Notes under the pieces: model-generated
The model's database searches: none
Told to the model about the DNA's origin: nothing
What the model saw: the letters and a program-made list of their open reading frames with translations, nothing else
Assembly: GCF_900117455.1 (NCBI RefSeq)
Contig: NZ_FPHO01000003.1
Coordinates: 372,001-436,000 of the forward strand
Origin: Hyphomicrobium sp. CS1GBMeth3
GTDB lineage: Bacteria > Pseudomonadota > Alphaproteobacteria > Rhizobiales > Hyphomicrobiaceae
Reading direction: 5' to 3'
Length of the DNA: 64,000 nucleotides
Translations under genes and position numbers: made by a program
In this document: positions 43,673-50,777 of the stretch, piece after piece
Layout: each line of letters opens with the position of its first letter
Position numbering within the stretch: position 1 is the first letter of the stretch

Positions 43673-43674
43673 TT
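43659..43674. promoter_or_regulatory. 16-bp palindrome at the cobC/cobO divergent promoter
   Basis: AATTGAC-AC-GTCAATT, perfect 7-bp arms. It contains the minus-strand TTGACG and a plus-strand TTGACA back to back, so it may simply be two overlapping -35 boxes, or an operator for a regulator of both genes. Confidence 0.5.
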
Positions 43675-43717
43675 GTGACCGGCGACGTCGGGAGCGCCCT
43701 ACCAAGGAGATGCAAAC

Positions 43718-44329
43718 ATGCAGACCGGCGAGCACGACGAAGCCCGACACAAAGAGAAAATGGCCAAGCGCAAGGCCGCGCAGGATTCTGAGGTCTCCGC
43801 CAAGACCGTCGAGAAGGGTCTCCTGATCGTCCACACGGGCAAAGGCAAAGGCAAATCCACGGCCGCGTGGGGATTGCTTCTGCGCGCACTCGGTCGCGGC
43901 ATGCGCGTTGGCGTGGTGCAGTTCGGCAAAGGGGCATGGGAAACCGGCGAGCGAAAGGCGATCGAGAAATTCGGAGACCAGGTCGTCTGGCACACGCTCG
44001 GCGAGGGCTTCACCTGGGAGACACAGGACCACGCGCGCGACGTCGCCGCCGCCGAGAAGGCCTGGGCCACCGCCAAGAGCCTGCTCGCCGACCCCTCGTT
44101 TCGGCTCATCATCCTCGATGAGCTCAACATCGCGCTGCGCTACGAGCATCTCGCTCTCTCCGAGGTATTCGAGACGCTGCAAACCCGGCGGCCTGACTTG
44201 CACGTCGTCGTCACCGGTCGCAACGCCAAGCCCGATCTCATCGAGGCAGCCGATCTCGTAACCGATATGACGCCCGTGAAGCATCACTTCGCAGCCGGCG
44301 TCAAAGCCCAGGAAGGCATCGAGTTCTAA
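43718..44329 (+). CDS. cobO: Cob(I)yrinic acid a,c-diamide adenosyltransferase CobO
   Basis: 203 residues; AAGGAG lies 9 nt upstream of the ATG. P-loop GLLIVHTGKGKGKSTAAWGL, then VGVVQFGKGAWETGERKAIE, DPSFRLIILDELNIALRYEH and RPDLHVVVTGRNAKPDLIEA, the CobO/BtuR signature set. It attaches the 5'-deoxyadenosyl group to reduced cobalt. The basic N-terminal extension (DEARHKEKMAKRKAAQ) is normal for the family. It is divergent from cobC with a palindrome between. Confidence 0.95.
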   Translation: MQTGEHDEARHKEKMAKRKAAQDSEVSAKTVEKGLLIVHTGKGKGKSTAAWGLLLRALGRGMRVGVVQFGKGAWETGERKAIEKFGDQVVWHTLGEGFTWETQDHARDVAAAEKAWATAKSLLADPSFRLIILDELNIALRYEHLALSEVFETLQTRRPDLHVVVTGRNAKPDLIEAADLVTDMTPVKHHFAAGVKAQEGIEF

Positions 44330-44344
44330 GCCTTCTCCAAACGC

Positions 44345-45856
44345 TCACGAGATGCGTCGGGCCAGCACCCGCCATCCAACGACAATGCCGCTCACCGAGA
44401 CGACCAGCCCGGCGATCGACAGGACCCATACGAGAATGTCGCGCGCGGGCTGATTGCGAAGCAGGATCGGCAGATCGTAATCGTGCAGGAAGTTGAAGAG
44501 CCACCGGTAGACGCGCGCGCTGCGATCGCTCACCGCCACGATGCCCGCCGTTGCCGGATCGATGAAGAGCCACGTCGCCGACGGATCGTCGAACTCCACC
44601 TTCAGAATCGGGAGCGGGCGCTTACGGTGGTGTGAGTACCAGTACAGGTCTTCCTCAGTGAGCCTATCGGCACGCACCATATCTGCCGCGGGTAACGCGC
44701 GCCGCGCCGCCGCTATCAGCTCAGCGTCCGCAATCACCGCAAGCGAGCCGGACTCCGGCTCCACCATCACCGTGCTGTCGTTGCGTTTTGCAAGAAGACG
44801 CGGTTCACCACCGATGCGCACAAATGAAATCTCGGTCGGTCGCTCGTCTCCCGCCGCGCGCAGTGCCGCGAGCGTGACGCCGAACGGCTGCCCCTCCGAC
44901 CAGCCGGCGTACGCAACACGCTGCGCGTCGGAAAACTGAGTGCGCGCGAACAGAGAGAACGGATTGACCGAAAGCCATCCGCTCGCAATCCAGGTCGTGA
45001 GGAACAGGCCGCCCGCGAGCCCGCCGACATGATGCCATTTCATCCAGCCGCGATAGGGCGTCACGCGGGCCTGCGCATATGGCTGACGCACGCGGAGCCG
45101 CAGAATACCGATCCAAAATCCGGCGATTGCCCCGATGACCAGCGGCCCGGAAAGCCACATGACCGCTTGCCGCCAAAGCTCCTGATCCTTCCTGATCGGT
45201 GAGAAATAGATCCAGTGCGGCACCGCGCCGAGCCAGTTCCAGAAGCGCTCGTTGCGCGTTGCGTTCTGGACGATCTCACCGGTCTTTGATGAGACGTAAA
45301 CGATCGTTCCCAGTCCGTCGTCAAGCGTGAGCTTGTAGAGCGGCCGGTGCGCATCAAAACGACGCGCAACCGTCCATTGATCGTAACCGAGCGCCTCTAT
45401 CAACTTCGGTTGCGTGCCGGGAAAGACGGCGACAACGTGCCGCCGCGCCTGCTCGGCGTCGACTGGGCCGACAGGCTGTCCCGTCACAGCGGAAATCGAT
45501 GAGATCTTGCCGCCCGCAACGACGCGATAGACGGGCTCATCAGCCAACATCTCAAGGCGGAACGTCTGCGGAAGGGCCTTTGCGCCCGAAGCCGCAAAGG
45601 CATCATCCGGTGTCACAAATACGCGCTCGATTGCGACCCGCGGCAAATGCGTCAGTCGCTCGGCGTCGCTCCACGAAGGAAACGGCACGTAGAGCATCAC
45701 GAGACCAGAGAGAAACCACATGACGCATAACAGGCAAGTGACGATGCCGAGCCAGCGGTGGCCCCAGTAGAGCCACCGATTGCAAGCCTTCACCGCACCG
45801 CGCCAGGAGCCGGACTTGGCTCCCGGCGCGCGTGTTATCGTCTCGAACCGCCCCAT
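44345..45856 (-). CDS. PepSY-associated TM protein (PiuB/iron-reductase-like)
   Basis: 503 residues from the ATG at 45856, 1 nt after the stop of the TonB receptor gene. Four main membrane helices: WLGIVTCLLCVMWFLSGLVM near the N-terminus, WLSGPLVIGAIAGFWIGILR, GGLAGGLFLTTWIASGWLSV, and at the end DILVWVLSIAGLVVSVSGIV. Two periplasmic PepSY-like stretches lie between (TLDDGLGTIVYVSSKTGEIV; LFIDPATAGIVAVSDRSARV). Conserved His residues in the helices could bind haem. Such proteins partner siderophore receptors and are linked to reduction of the imported metal chelate. Here it shares a B12 riboswitch with its receptor. Confidence 0.85.
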   Translation of the reverse strand: MGRFETITRAPGAKSGSWRGAVKACNRWLYWGHRWLGIVTCLLCVMWFLSGLVMLYVPFPSWSDAERLTHLPRVAIERVFVTPDDAFAASGAKALPQTFRLEMLADEPVYRVVAGGKISSISAVTGQPVGPVDAEQARRHVVAVFPGTQPKLIEALGYDQWTVARRFDAHRPLYKLTLDDGLGTIVYVSSKTGEIVQNATRNERFWNWLGAVPHWIYFSPIRKDQELWRQAVMWLSGPLVIGAIAGFWIGILRLRVRQPYAQARVTPYRGWMKWHHVGGLAGGLFLTTWIASGWLSVNPFSLFARTQFSDAQRVAYAGWSEGQPFGVTLAALRAAGDERPTEISFVRIGGEPRLLAKRNDSTVMVEPESGSLAVIADAELIAAARRALPAADMVRADRLTEEDLYWYSHHRKRPLPILKVEFDDPSATWLFIDPATAGIVAVSDRSARVYRWLFNFLHDYDLPILLRNQPARDILVWVLSIAGLVVSVSGIVVGWRVLARRIS

Positions 45857-45857
45857 C

Positions 45858-48167
45858 TCAGTACTTGATGCGGTAGCTGATCTCGGCCGAGCGCGGCGGA
45901 GCGAGCTGCCACTTCGTGCTGCTGCCACCCGTGGCATAGACCTCGTCGAACACGTTGAACACGCGCAGAGCAATCTCGCTCCGGTCGTCGACGTCGTAGG
46001 AGAGGCCCGCGTTCACAATCGTGGCCGACGGGCGCTTCAGGGTATTGGCGACGTCATTGTAAACCGAGCCGATCCACTGCACGCCAGCATAGGCCTCCCA
46101 CCGCGGCATGAACTGCCATGTCAGCCAGCTGTTCACGATCTGCTCCGGCACGTTGGCCGGCCGATTGCCCGCGTAATCTATGTAGTTCCCGCCGGAGACC
46201 GCGCCGAACTCGTCATACTCGGCTTGGAGCAGCGCAACATTACCGTCGTAGCGCAGCGTATCGGTGAGCTGCAGGCCGAGCGACACTTCCACACCACGCG
46301 ACGATTGCTGCCCGATCTGCAGCGAGTCACCCGGGCTGTCAGGGTTAGGCGTGACGAGGTTCTTTTTCTCGTTATCGTAGAAGGCGAGCGTCCATTCGCC
46401 CCGGCCCTCCCAGAACGACTGTTTGACGCCGACCTCGATCTGCCGACCGGTCGTCGGCTCGTAGTCCGCGTTGAGCTTGCTCATCGTCAGGACCGCGCCG
46501 CCTACCGGATCGACGCCCGTCGCATACTGGCCGTAGAAGGCGAGTCCAGGCACCGGCGTATAGACAGCACCCGCACGCCACGAGACGTCGGAGAAATCCT
46601 TCTTGTAGTTGTTGTTGGAGTTGCGGAGGTCGTTCCGTGTGACCGTGGGACGGTCGAGCCGGATGCCGGCCACCACGGAGAGCTCGGGCGACAGCGTCAG
46701 TCGGTTCTCGGCGAACAGAGCGTACTGGTCGATGCTCGAGTCGAAGTGCGGAGAAGACGGGAGTGGGCCGCCACCCTCGGCGTCATCCCAATAACCGGAA
46801 TCGGGATTGAACGGATCGACCGGCGAGGTGCCGGTGTACGGCGAGTTGTTGGTATGAAGGAAGTCGATGCGGTTGACATCGAATCCGGTGACAAACTCGT
46901 TTTTGACGCCGCCGCCGAGCCCCGCGCGGAACGTCGCGTCCATGCGATTGCCGTATTGCTCCTGGTCGTGGAAGATTTCGAGATAGGTTGACCGGTCAAT
47001 CATTCCGGTCCCGGAATTGTAGGCGTACGATTCAATGTTCTTCCAATGCCGGTTCGTGGTGATGCGGTAGGCGACGTTACGCAGCTCGAACCAATCCGTC
47101 GGACTCCACTCCGTCTTGAATTGCGTCCAGTTGTCGACGTAGTTCACGTCGCTATCGCGGATATTGTAGTTCTTGTCGCGGATGCGGTCCGGAATCTTGC
47201 CGTCGATCAGCGGCGTACCGAAGTAGCGCAGCGGCGATTGCACGCCATGGTCGTGAGAGATCGTGAACCTGAGATCGCTCGTCGCCTTGTAGGTCAGTGC
47301 GCCGGAGGCTGCGAGAGACTCGAAATCGCCCTCCTGATCGAGCCATCCGTCCGATTGGATTCCGCTAACGTCGAAGCGGTAGGAAAGGCGCTCGTTGATC
47401 GGGCCGCCGGAGCCAAGCCCGAAGCGACGCATTCCGTCCGTGCCGATGGCCACTTCGGCTTCATGTGTGAAATAGTCGGTCGGCTTCTTGGGTACCACGT
47501 TGATGACGCCGCCGATCGCACCTTCGCCGTACATCACCGACGCCGGACCGCGCAGCACCTCGATGCGCTCGGCCGACCATGTGTCGAACGGAAAGGTTAT
47601 GGTACCCGAGGCGATGTAAAGCCGCGTGCCGTCATAGAGGCGCATCACCGAGCCATGGCCGACGAAGCCGCGCGCCGCGAGCCCCGTGCCGCCGTTGCCG
47701 GGCGCCGCGGTCGATGTAAAGCCGGCCGCATTCTGGGTCACTGCATCGTTGACGTTGGTTTGCCCGCGATCGCGGATCGTATCGCCAGGGATGATCTCCA
47801 CGCTTGCAGGCGTCTCGAACGGAGATAGGCCGAGCCGGCTGCCGGTCGCGGTGGGTGCATCGAGATTGAGGCCCGGTTGCGTTGCGCCTTGCTCACCTGC
47901 GCCGGTGCCGGGCTCCGGCTCAGAAGACGATTGCGGTTGATCGGCCGCGGACTGCGCGGGCTGACTGGATGATTTTTTCTTCGCCTGCTTGACCTGAGCC
48001 TTGGTCGTCACCTCGAGCGGAGGCAATTCCTGCCCCACCTCCGCAGGCTGCGCCGCTTCCTGCGCGAACGCGCTACCACCGAGCAGCGGCAGGCTCGCAC
48101 AGCCCGATAACAGAACACAGCGAAACGCATGAGTTTTAGACGTAGTCTTTTGAACACAAAACGACAT
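45858..48167 (-). CDS. TonB-dependent siderophore-type receptor under B12 riboswitch control
   Basis: 769 residues from the ATG at 48167, with GGGGGAA 5 nt upstream. Signal peptide ends near GGSAFAQEA; a TonB-box-like ELPPLEVTTKA follows. An unusual Lys/Ser/Gln/Pro-rich linker of ~50 residues precedes the plug (SVEIIPGDTIRDRGQTNVND, AERIEVLRGPASVMYGEGAI, GGVINVVPKKPTDYF). The barrel ends FNVFDEVYATGGSSTKWQLA and PPRSAEISYRIKY, typical of siderophore receptors (FhuA/FecA-like). The riboswitch suggests it carries a corrinoid or cobalt chelate rather than iron. Confidence 0.88.
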   Translation of the reverse strand: MSFCVQKTTSKTHAFRCVLLSGCASLPLLGGSAFAQEAAQPAEVGQELPPLEVTTKAQVKQAKKKSSSQPAQSAADQPQSSSEPEPGTGAGEQGATQPGLNLDAPTATGSRLGLSPFETPASVEIIPGDTIRDRGQTNVNDAVTQNAAGFTSTAAPGNGGTGLAARGFVGHGSVMRLYDGTRLYIASGTITFPFDTWSAERIEVLRGPASVMYGEGAIGGVINVVPKKPTDYFTHEAEVAIGTDGMRRFGLGSGGPINERLSYRFDVSGIQSDGWLDQEGDFESLAASGALTYKATSDLRFTISHDHGVQSPLRYFGTPLIDGKIPDRIRDKNYNIRDSDVNYVDNWTQFKTEWSPTDWFELRNVAYRITTNRHWKNIESYAYNSGTGMIDRSTYLEIFHDQEQYGNRMDATFRAGLGGGVKNEFVTGFDVNRIDFLHTNNSPYTGTSPVDPFNPDSGYWDDAEGGGPLPSSPHFDSSIDQYALFAENRLTLSPELSVVAGIRLDRPTVTRNDLRNSNNNYKKDFSDVSWRAGAVYTPVPGLAFYGQYATGVDPVGGAVLTMSKLNADYEPTTGRQIEVGVKQSFWEGRGEWTLAFYDNEKKNLVTPNPDSPGDSLQIGQQSSRGVEVSLGLQLTDTLRYDGNVALLQAEYDEFGAVSGGNYIDYAGNRPANVPEQIVNSWLTWQFMPRWEAYAGVQWIGSVYNDVANTLKRPSATIVNAGLSYDVDDRSEIALRVFNVFDEVYATGGSSTKWQLAPPRSAEISYRIKY

Positions 48168-48174
48168 CGGTTCC

Positions 48175-48194
48175 CCCGTCACATAGCTGACGGG
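48175..48194 (-). promoter_or_regulatory. SD-sequestering hairpin before the 48167 start
   Basis: Minus-strand CCCGTCA and TGACGGG form a 7-bp stem with a 6-nt loop; the 3' arm continues as GGGGGAA, the SD. Same stem as at 23252-23272 with a different loop. Confidence 0.7.
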
Positions 48195-48315
48195 AGCCTG
48201 CAGACACGGCTCAATAGGGCATGGAGCACACACCGTCAGGCTATCGCTGACGCGATCCACCTACGGCGATTGCAGCCTTCAACCCACTCAATTTCGACGG
48301 AAGTTACAGTTCCCT

Positions 48316-48420
48316 CCGGCCATACCTGACGTGGCTCCCAATCGGTTGCACATCAGTCGCCGCTACGGGGTAACCGTTCCTTCGGGCGTCCCGCACCGAG
48401 GATGGGCGACTTGTGCCGGC
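48316..48420 (-). promoter_or_regulatory. Conserved post-aptamer leader element (copy B)
   Basis: Partner of 23382-23485. Helices: 48405-48411 with 48355-48361 (AGTCGCC/GGCGACT in RNA sense, 7 Watson-Crick pairs) and 48349-48355 with 48327-48333 (TGATGTG/CACGTCA, one G-U). Base changes against copy A preserve pairing at both. Confidence 0.65.
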
Positions 48421-48612
48421 AGGTCTCCTGGCTTACGGCTCGAACGCTTCTGTCGGCCTTCCCAGCGATGCAGCACATCACCAGTGGCATTACGACGGAA
48501 GCTTGCCGCTTACAGTTGCGGGCGCAGCCACGGACTCGACACTCGCGTGTCTCACCGTGTTCCCTCTTCGTCTCCGCATGCCTTCGCATACGGCGACACC
48601 GTCACGCCTCTA
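48412..48612 (-). promoter_or_regulatory. Cobalamin riboswitch aptamer upstream of the siderophore-type receptor
   Basis: Minus strand: GAGGCGTGACGGTGTC, GAGGGAACACGGTGAG, CTGCGCCCGCAACTGTAAGC, ATGCCACTGG, GGGAAGGCCGAC and the B12 box AAGCCAGGAGACCTGCCG. Very close to the btuB copy over the core, more diverged in peripheral loops. Confidence 0.95.
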
Positions 48613-48640
48613 GAGCGCATCAAGAGGAACAAGCTGTCAA
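48610..48640 (-). promoter_or_regulatory. Candidate promoter of the third riboswitch leader
   Basis: Perfect TTGACA at 48635-48640, exactly 24 nt upstream of the aptamer's GAGGCG, as in the btuB leader. The -10 region (CTCTAG) is weak. Confidence 0.5.
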
Positions 48641-48803
48641 ACGGTATTCTCTTCTGACGCGACTACGCCGCATTTGACGATACACTTGTGCAACAGGAAC
48701 ATTTTCCCTATGGAGCATCCGTTCCGTCTTCGCCTTTGTCTGTTTTCCTGCTGCTCGTGAGCACGCGAACCGCAGACAAACGATCGGAACAACAAAGACC
48801 ACT

Positions 48804-49460
48804 CTACGCACCGCCTGCCTTTGTCCGCCGCGGCGTCGAAACGCCGAGAAGCTTCGGCGTGACCTCGCCGATCATTGCGTAGACATCTAGCCCCGGCGCC
48901 ACGCGGCCATAGTCGCCATCGAGTTGCAGCGACGCCGCGCCGTGCACAAACGTCCACAGCCTGATCGCTATCTTCTCGGCATCGGCCGTGTGTCCGTGCT
49001 TGCGGCTATAGACCGCCACGGCATCGATCACGTTCTTCAGGCACTGGTTGCCGCTTTCATCGACTTGGCGAACTTCTCTGATCTTCGTCTTGTGACCGAA
49101 CATCAAGCGGAAGACTGCCGGCTGGGCCACGGCGAAGTCGAGGTATGAGATACCCATGCCCGTGATGCCCTCGAGCGTGCCTGGGCCTCCGCTTTCGGCA
49201 AGAGCCTTTTCATTGACTTCCGTCAGCTCCTCAAAGCCGCGATAGACGATCTCCTCGAGGATCTCCTGCTTGTCGCGGAAATGCTTGTAGGGCGCAGCCG
49301 TGGTGACGCCAGCGCGCCGGCAGGCATCGGCGAGCGTGAAACCGTCCGGCCCATGCTCGATCAAAAGCTCGCGGGTCGCGGCGATCAGCGCCTCGCGGAG
49401 ATCGCCGTGATGGAAGCTCTTCTTCGGGCGGGCGGCGGTTTGTTTTTGTGCTCTGGCCAT
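48804..49460 (-). CDS. TetR-family regulator of the adjacent RND efflux pair
   Basis: 218 residues from the ATG at 49460 (longer in-frame start at 49499 would cover an operator). Helix-turn-helix at about 20-65: LREALIAATRELLIEHGPDG, FTLADACRRAGVTTAAPYKH, FRDKQEILEEIV. The C-terminal half (AVFRLMFGHKTKIREVRQVD, KIAIRLWTFVHGAASLQLDG) fits the WHG-type TetR ligand domain. It is divergent from the RND operon, and four palindromes lie in the shared region, so it most likely represses both. Confidence 0.88.
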   Translation of the reverse strand: MARAQKQTAARPKKSFHHGDLREALIAATRELLIEHGPDGFTLADACRRAGVTTAAPYKHFRDKQEILEEIVYRGFEELTEVNEKALAESGGPGTLEGITGMGISYLDFAVAQPAVFRLMFGHKTKIREVRQVDESGNQCLKNVIDAVAVYSRKHGHTADAEKIAIRLWTFVHGAASLQLDGDYGRVAPGLDVYAMIGEVTPKLLGVSTPRRTKAGGA

Positions 49461-49497
49461 AACAATTTTTTCCGGCGGGATTGGGTGGCGAGTCAAC

Positions 49498-49535
49498 AAG
49501 TTAGCACACCTAACTTAAGTTAGCTTGCCTAACTT
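49498..49535. promoter_or_regulatory. Operator pair 1: two abutting 19-bp palindromes
   Basis: 49498-49516 and 49517-49535, each AAGTTAG-N5-CTAACTT with perfect 7-bp arms, joined head to tail without a gap. They sit 38-75 nt upstream of the TetR start. Confidence 0.8.
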
Positions 49536-49565
49536 TTTGCACGCGCCCGCAAGTTTCGGCTTGCA

Positions 49566-49603
49566 AAGTTAGTGATACTCACTTAAGTGAGCGAGACTAA
49601 CTT
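49566..49603. promoter_or_regulatory. Operator pair 2: two abutting 19-bp palindromes
   Basis: 49566-49584 (AAGTTAG-N5-CTCACTT) and 49585-49603 (AAGTGAG-N5-CTAACTT). Each has one mismatch between its arms, and the changed halves face each other at the junction. They lie 52-90 nt upstream of the adaptor start. Confidence 0.75.
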
Positions 49604-49655
49604 ACAAGAGGCAGCACGCCCCCTTCTCGATCCGACATCGCGACGAGGACTTGAT

Positions 49656-50777
49656 ATGAGCACGACATCGACCTTCACATTCAACACGAGGCGGCTCCCA
49701 CGCGCCGGCTTTACGGCTGGCGCGTTCGTCGTTCTCGCCGCCGGACTCTCCGGTTGCAAAAGCGAGAGCGCGCCGTATGTAGCCGCGCCACAGCCGGTCC
49801 GCGCCGCCTCCGTTACGATTTCCACGCCGACCGAGAGCCGGTCGTACACCGGCACCGTCAAACCGCGCTACGAGAGCGATCTCGGCTTTCGGGTCGCCGG
49901 CAAGATCGTCGCGCGTCTCATCAACGTCGGGGACAGGGTAACGCCGGGCATGACACTCGCCCGCCTCGACGCTGCGGACTACCGGCTCTCCCTGGAATCC
50001 GCGGAAGCCGAGCTCAAAGCCGCACAGAGCAACCTCAAGCAGGCGGAAGCTGACGAAACTCGCTATGCCGATCTCAACAAAAAGAGCTGGGTCAGCGACG
50101 CGAGCTACGACCAGAAGAAGGCCGCCGCCGACGAAGCCCGCGGCCGCGCCGAACGAGCACTCCGCTCCCTTTCCCTTGCCCAGAACCAGCTCGCGTATAC
50201 CGACCTCATCGCCACTGAAGCCGGTGTCGTCACCGCACTGCCGGTGGAGGTCGGGCAAGTCGTCAGTGCTGGACAACTGATTGCACGGGTCGCTCGCCTC
50301 GACGAGCTAGAGGCGGTTGTTTCGATCCCTGAAGGCCGCATCGACGCGGACCGGGCTGCCGCCGCAACGGTCACGCTGTGGGCGGACTCCGATCGCGTCT
50401 ACAAAGCCAAGCTGCGCGAGATCTCACCCCAGGCCGACGCAGCCACACGCACCTACCAAGCACGCTATTCTCTGCTCGATCCCAACTCCGCAATTACACT
50501 CGGCAAGACCGCCACGGTCCACCTCGCGAGCGCGGGGCACGGCGAGCGCGCAACGCTGCCGTTGGCCGCCGTGTTCAAGGATCAGGGGCAACCCTCGGTA
50601 TGGCTGATCGATGAAAAGCACGGCCGCGTCGTCAAGACCGGCGTCGAGGTCAGCGCCTGGACCGAGACGTCGGCCATTATTTCGGGCGGGCTCGCGGCCG
50701 GACAGAAGGTGGTGGCTGCAGGCGTGCACAAGCTCGACGCCGGCATTCCCGTACGGATCGTGGAGGTGCTGCCATGA
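49656..50777 (+). CDS. RND efflux periplasmic adaptor (membrane fusion lipoprotein)
   Basis: 373 residues from the ATG at 49656 with GAGG upstream. A lipoprotein-type signal ends in AAGLSGC. The body has the lipoyl/barrel-sandwich start YTGTVKPRYESDLGFRVAGK, a coiled-coil hairpin (LSLESAEAELKAAQSNLKQA), the second lipoyl half VVTALPVEVGQVVSAGQLIA, and a beta-barrel plus membrane-proximal region ending AAGVHKLDAGIPVRIVEVLP. It links an RND pump to an outer membrane channel; no tolC-like gene is next to it. The stop overlaps the pump start by 4 nt (ATGA). Confidence 0.92.
   Translation: MSTTSTFTFNTRRLPRAGFTAGAFVVLAAGLSGCKSESAPYVAAPQPVRAASVTISTPTESRSYTGTVKPRYESDLGFRVAGKIVARLINVGDRVTPGMTLARLDAADYRLSLESAEAELKAAQSNLKQAEADETRYADLNKKSWVSDASYDQKKAAADEARGRAERALRSLSLAQNQLAYTDLIATEAGVVTALPVEVGQVVSAGQLIARVARLDELEAVVSIPEGRIDADRAAAATVTLWADSDRVYKAKLREISPQADAATRTYQARYSLLDPNSAITLGKTATVHLASAGHGERATLPLAAVFKDQGQPSVWLIDEKHGRVVKTGVEVSAWTETSAIISGGLAAGQKVVAAGVHKLDAGIPVRIVEVLP

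Noticed and set aside
45780-46991. Plus-strand open frame of ~400 codons opposite the TonB receptor
   Set aside because: Antisense to a barrel-coding region with clear family motifs; no independent support.
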